Of a DNA stretch of 64,000 nt, positions 62,768 through 64,000 are shown piece after piece. The stretch's first letter is position 1; every line of letters begins with the position of its first letter. The stretch is from Bacillus pumilus (GTDB lineage Bacteria; Bacillota; Bacilli; Bacillales; Bacillaceae). The translations under genes and the position numbers were made by a program. The DNA lies in the NCBI RefSeq assembly GCF_900186955.1, contig NZ_LT906438.1:124001-188000 (forward strand), written 5' to 3'. Under the pieces are notes generated by a model. The model was not told where the DNA came from, ran no database searches, and saw only the letters and a list, made by a program, of their open reading frames with translations.

Positions 62768-64000
62768 ATGGGCAAGTACTTTGGAACTGATGGTGTAAGG
62801 GGTGTGGCGAATAGCGAATTAACGCCAGAGCTCGCATTTAAAATTGGGAGATTTGGCGGCTATGTGCTCACGAAGGATAAAGAACGTCCAAAGGTACTCG
62901 TTGGGCGAGACACACGTGTATCCGGTCATATGTTAGAAGGAGCGCTCGTTGCAGGCTTACTTTCAATTGGGGCTGAAGTAATGCGTCTGGGTGTGATCTC
63001 AACACCTGGAGTGTCTTATTTAACGAAAGCAATGGACGCAGAAGCGGGTGTCATGATCTCTGCTTCTCACAATCCAGTTCAAGATAACGGAATTAAATTC
63101 TTCGGCGGTGACGGCTTTAAGCTGTCTGATGAACAGGAGAATGAAATTGAGCAGCTGATGGATCAGCCGGTCGATCAATTGCCACGCCCAGTTGGAGCGG
63201 ATCTTGGAACAGTAAATGACTACTTTGAAGGCGGTCAGAAATACTTGCAATTCTTGAAGCAGACAGCAGACGAGGATTTCACAGGTATTCACGTGGCGCT
63301 TGACTGTGCACACGGTGCAACCTCTTCTCTAGCGACACATTTATTTGCGGATTTAGATGCGGATGTGTCCACAATGGGAACATCACCAAACGGATTGAAT
63401 ATCAATGATGGTGTAGGCTCAACTCATCCAGAGGCGCTTTCTGCTTTTATGAAGGAGAAGGGTGCAGATATTGGTCTTGCGTTTGATGGTGACGGTGACC
63501 GTCTGATTGCTGTCGATGAAAAAGGTGATATTGTAGACGGCGATCAAATTATGTACATATGTGCACGTTATTTGAAGGGCGAAGGTCGATTAAAGGATGA
63601 CACGGTCGTCTCTACGGTCATGAGTAACCTAGGTTTCTATAAAGCGCTCGAGAAACAAGGCATTAAGAGCATCCAAACCGCTGTTGGTGACCGCTATGTG
63701 GTTGAAGCGATGAAAAAGGATGGGTATAATGTCGGCGGTGAGCAATCAGGCCACTTGATTTTCCTTGATTACAATACGACAGGTGATGGCATGCTTTCTG
63801 CAATCATGCTTGTCAACACACTCAAAGCTACAGGAAAAACATTGTCAGAGCTTGCGGCTGAAATGGAGAAATTCCCGCAGCTTCTAGTGAATGTGAAAGT
63901 GTCTGATAAATATAAAGTAGAAGAAAATGAAAAGGTAAAAGCAGTGATTCAAGAGGTTGAAAAAGAGATGAACGGTGACGGCCGTATTCTTGTTCGTCCA
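62768..64000 (+). CDS. glmM: Phosphoglucosamine mutase GlmM (partial, runs off the end)
   Basis: The first 411 codons; no stop is reached. It begins [20 protein letters not shown]. The phosphoserine loop is MISASHNP, the metal loop [12 protein letters not shown] and the sugar loop [10 protein letters not shown]. It interconverts glucosamine-6- and -1-phosphate for UDP-GlcNAc and thus wall synthesis, and it restrains CdaA when bound to it. ATG 62768 follows AAAAAGGAGCG; it lies 25 bases after cdaR. Confidence 0.97.
   Translation, partial: MGKYFGTDGVRGVANSELTPELAFKIGRFGGYVLTKDKERPKVLVGRDTRVSGHMLEGALVAGLLSIGAEVMRLGVISTPGVSYLTKAMDAEAGVMISASHNPVQDNGIKFFGGDGFKLSDEQENEIEQLMDQPVDQLPRPVGADLGTVNDYFEGGQKYLQFLKQTADEDFTGIHVALDCAHGATSSLATHLFADLDADVSTMGTSPNGLNINDGVGSTHPEALSAFMKEKGADIGLAFDGDGDRLIAVDEKGDIVDGDQIMYICARYLKGEGRLKDDTVVSTVMSNLGFYKALEKQGIKSIQTAVGDRYVVEAMKKDGYNVGGEQSGHLIFLDYNTTGDGMLSAIMLVNTLKATGKTLSELAAEMEKFPQLLVNVKVSDKYKVEENEKVKAVIQEVEKEMNGDGRILVRP

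Overview
The window is a core-chromosome segment of a low-GC Firmicute of the Bacillus pumilus group (B. pumilus, safensis or altitudinis). Evidence: gene order closely follows the B. subtilis origin-proximal region (rplL-ybxB-rpoBC-rplGB-rpsL-rpsG-fusA-tuf-ybaC, then S10-spc-alpha, ecf-truA-rplM-rpsI, cwlD-salA-gerD-kbaA-pdaB, an rrn operon, the ybb muropeptide cluster, sigW-rsiW and cdaA-cdaR-glmM). Spore genes are present, starts are TTG/GTG/ATG behind strong AGGAGG sites, and the 16S variable regions look like the pumilus group. The species-level call rests on memory of 16S sequences, not on a search.

Layout. 1-13.3 kb: RNA polymerase beta and beta', the K-turn protein, and the str cluster (S12, S7, EF-G, EF-Tu). 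13.4-14.4 kb: an alpha/beta hydrolase (ybaC). 14.3-29.6 kb: the S10-spc-alpha superoperon, from tandem promoters and a structured leader to a long hairpin terminator after L17. It also carries secY, adk, map, infA and rpoA. 29.6-33.9 kb: the energy-coupling module of ECF vitamin/metal transporters, truA, and rplM-rpsI behind an L13 leader RNA. 34-37.7 kb: a small accessory stretch with two GNAT acetyltransferases, an amidohydrolase, a cytoplasmic beta-lactamase-like protein and a lipoprotein. 37.8-42.3 kb: sporulation and germination genes. 42.3-47.7 kb: one complete rRNA operon (16S-23S-5S, no spacer tRNA) followed by tRNA-Asn and tRNA-Thr.

47.7-48.85 kb is a graveyard of remnants: the dead C-terminus of a tyrosine recombinase, a possible phage amidase piece, two flagellin (hag) fragments on opposite strands, and a SulP/STAS tail that fits B. 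subtilis ybaR. An intact ybaS-like Na+/solute symporter follows. 49.9-57.2 kb (minus strand) is the peptidoglycan-recycling operon murQ-murP-amiE-nagZ-namZ. It has two striking changes. murQ is fused in frame to the sugar-sensing SIS domain of the repressor MurR, whose DNA-binding domain is gone. murP is broken by a one-base frameshift in an A-run. The promoter and operator-like palindromes upstream of murQ remain. 57.4-57.9 kb holds five tRNAs. 58-64 kb holds arginase, sigW-rsiW behind a sigma-W autoregulatory promoter, and the c-di-AMP module cdaA-cdaR-glmM, which runs off the end.

Most of the window is ordinary. The points that deserve attention are the MurQ-MurR fusion with the murP frameshift, the inverted flagellin fragments, a KOW-domain gene between map and infA with no start codon, and several leader RNA structures (rpsL-rpsG, tuf, S10, rpoA, cdaA). 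I found no CRISPR array, intact insertion sequence or new defence system.
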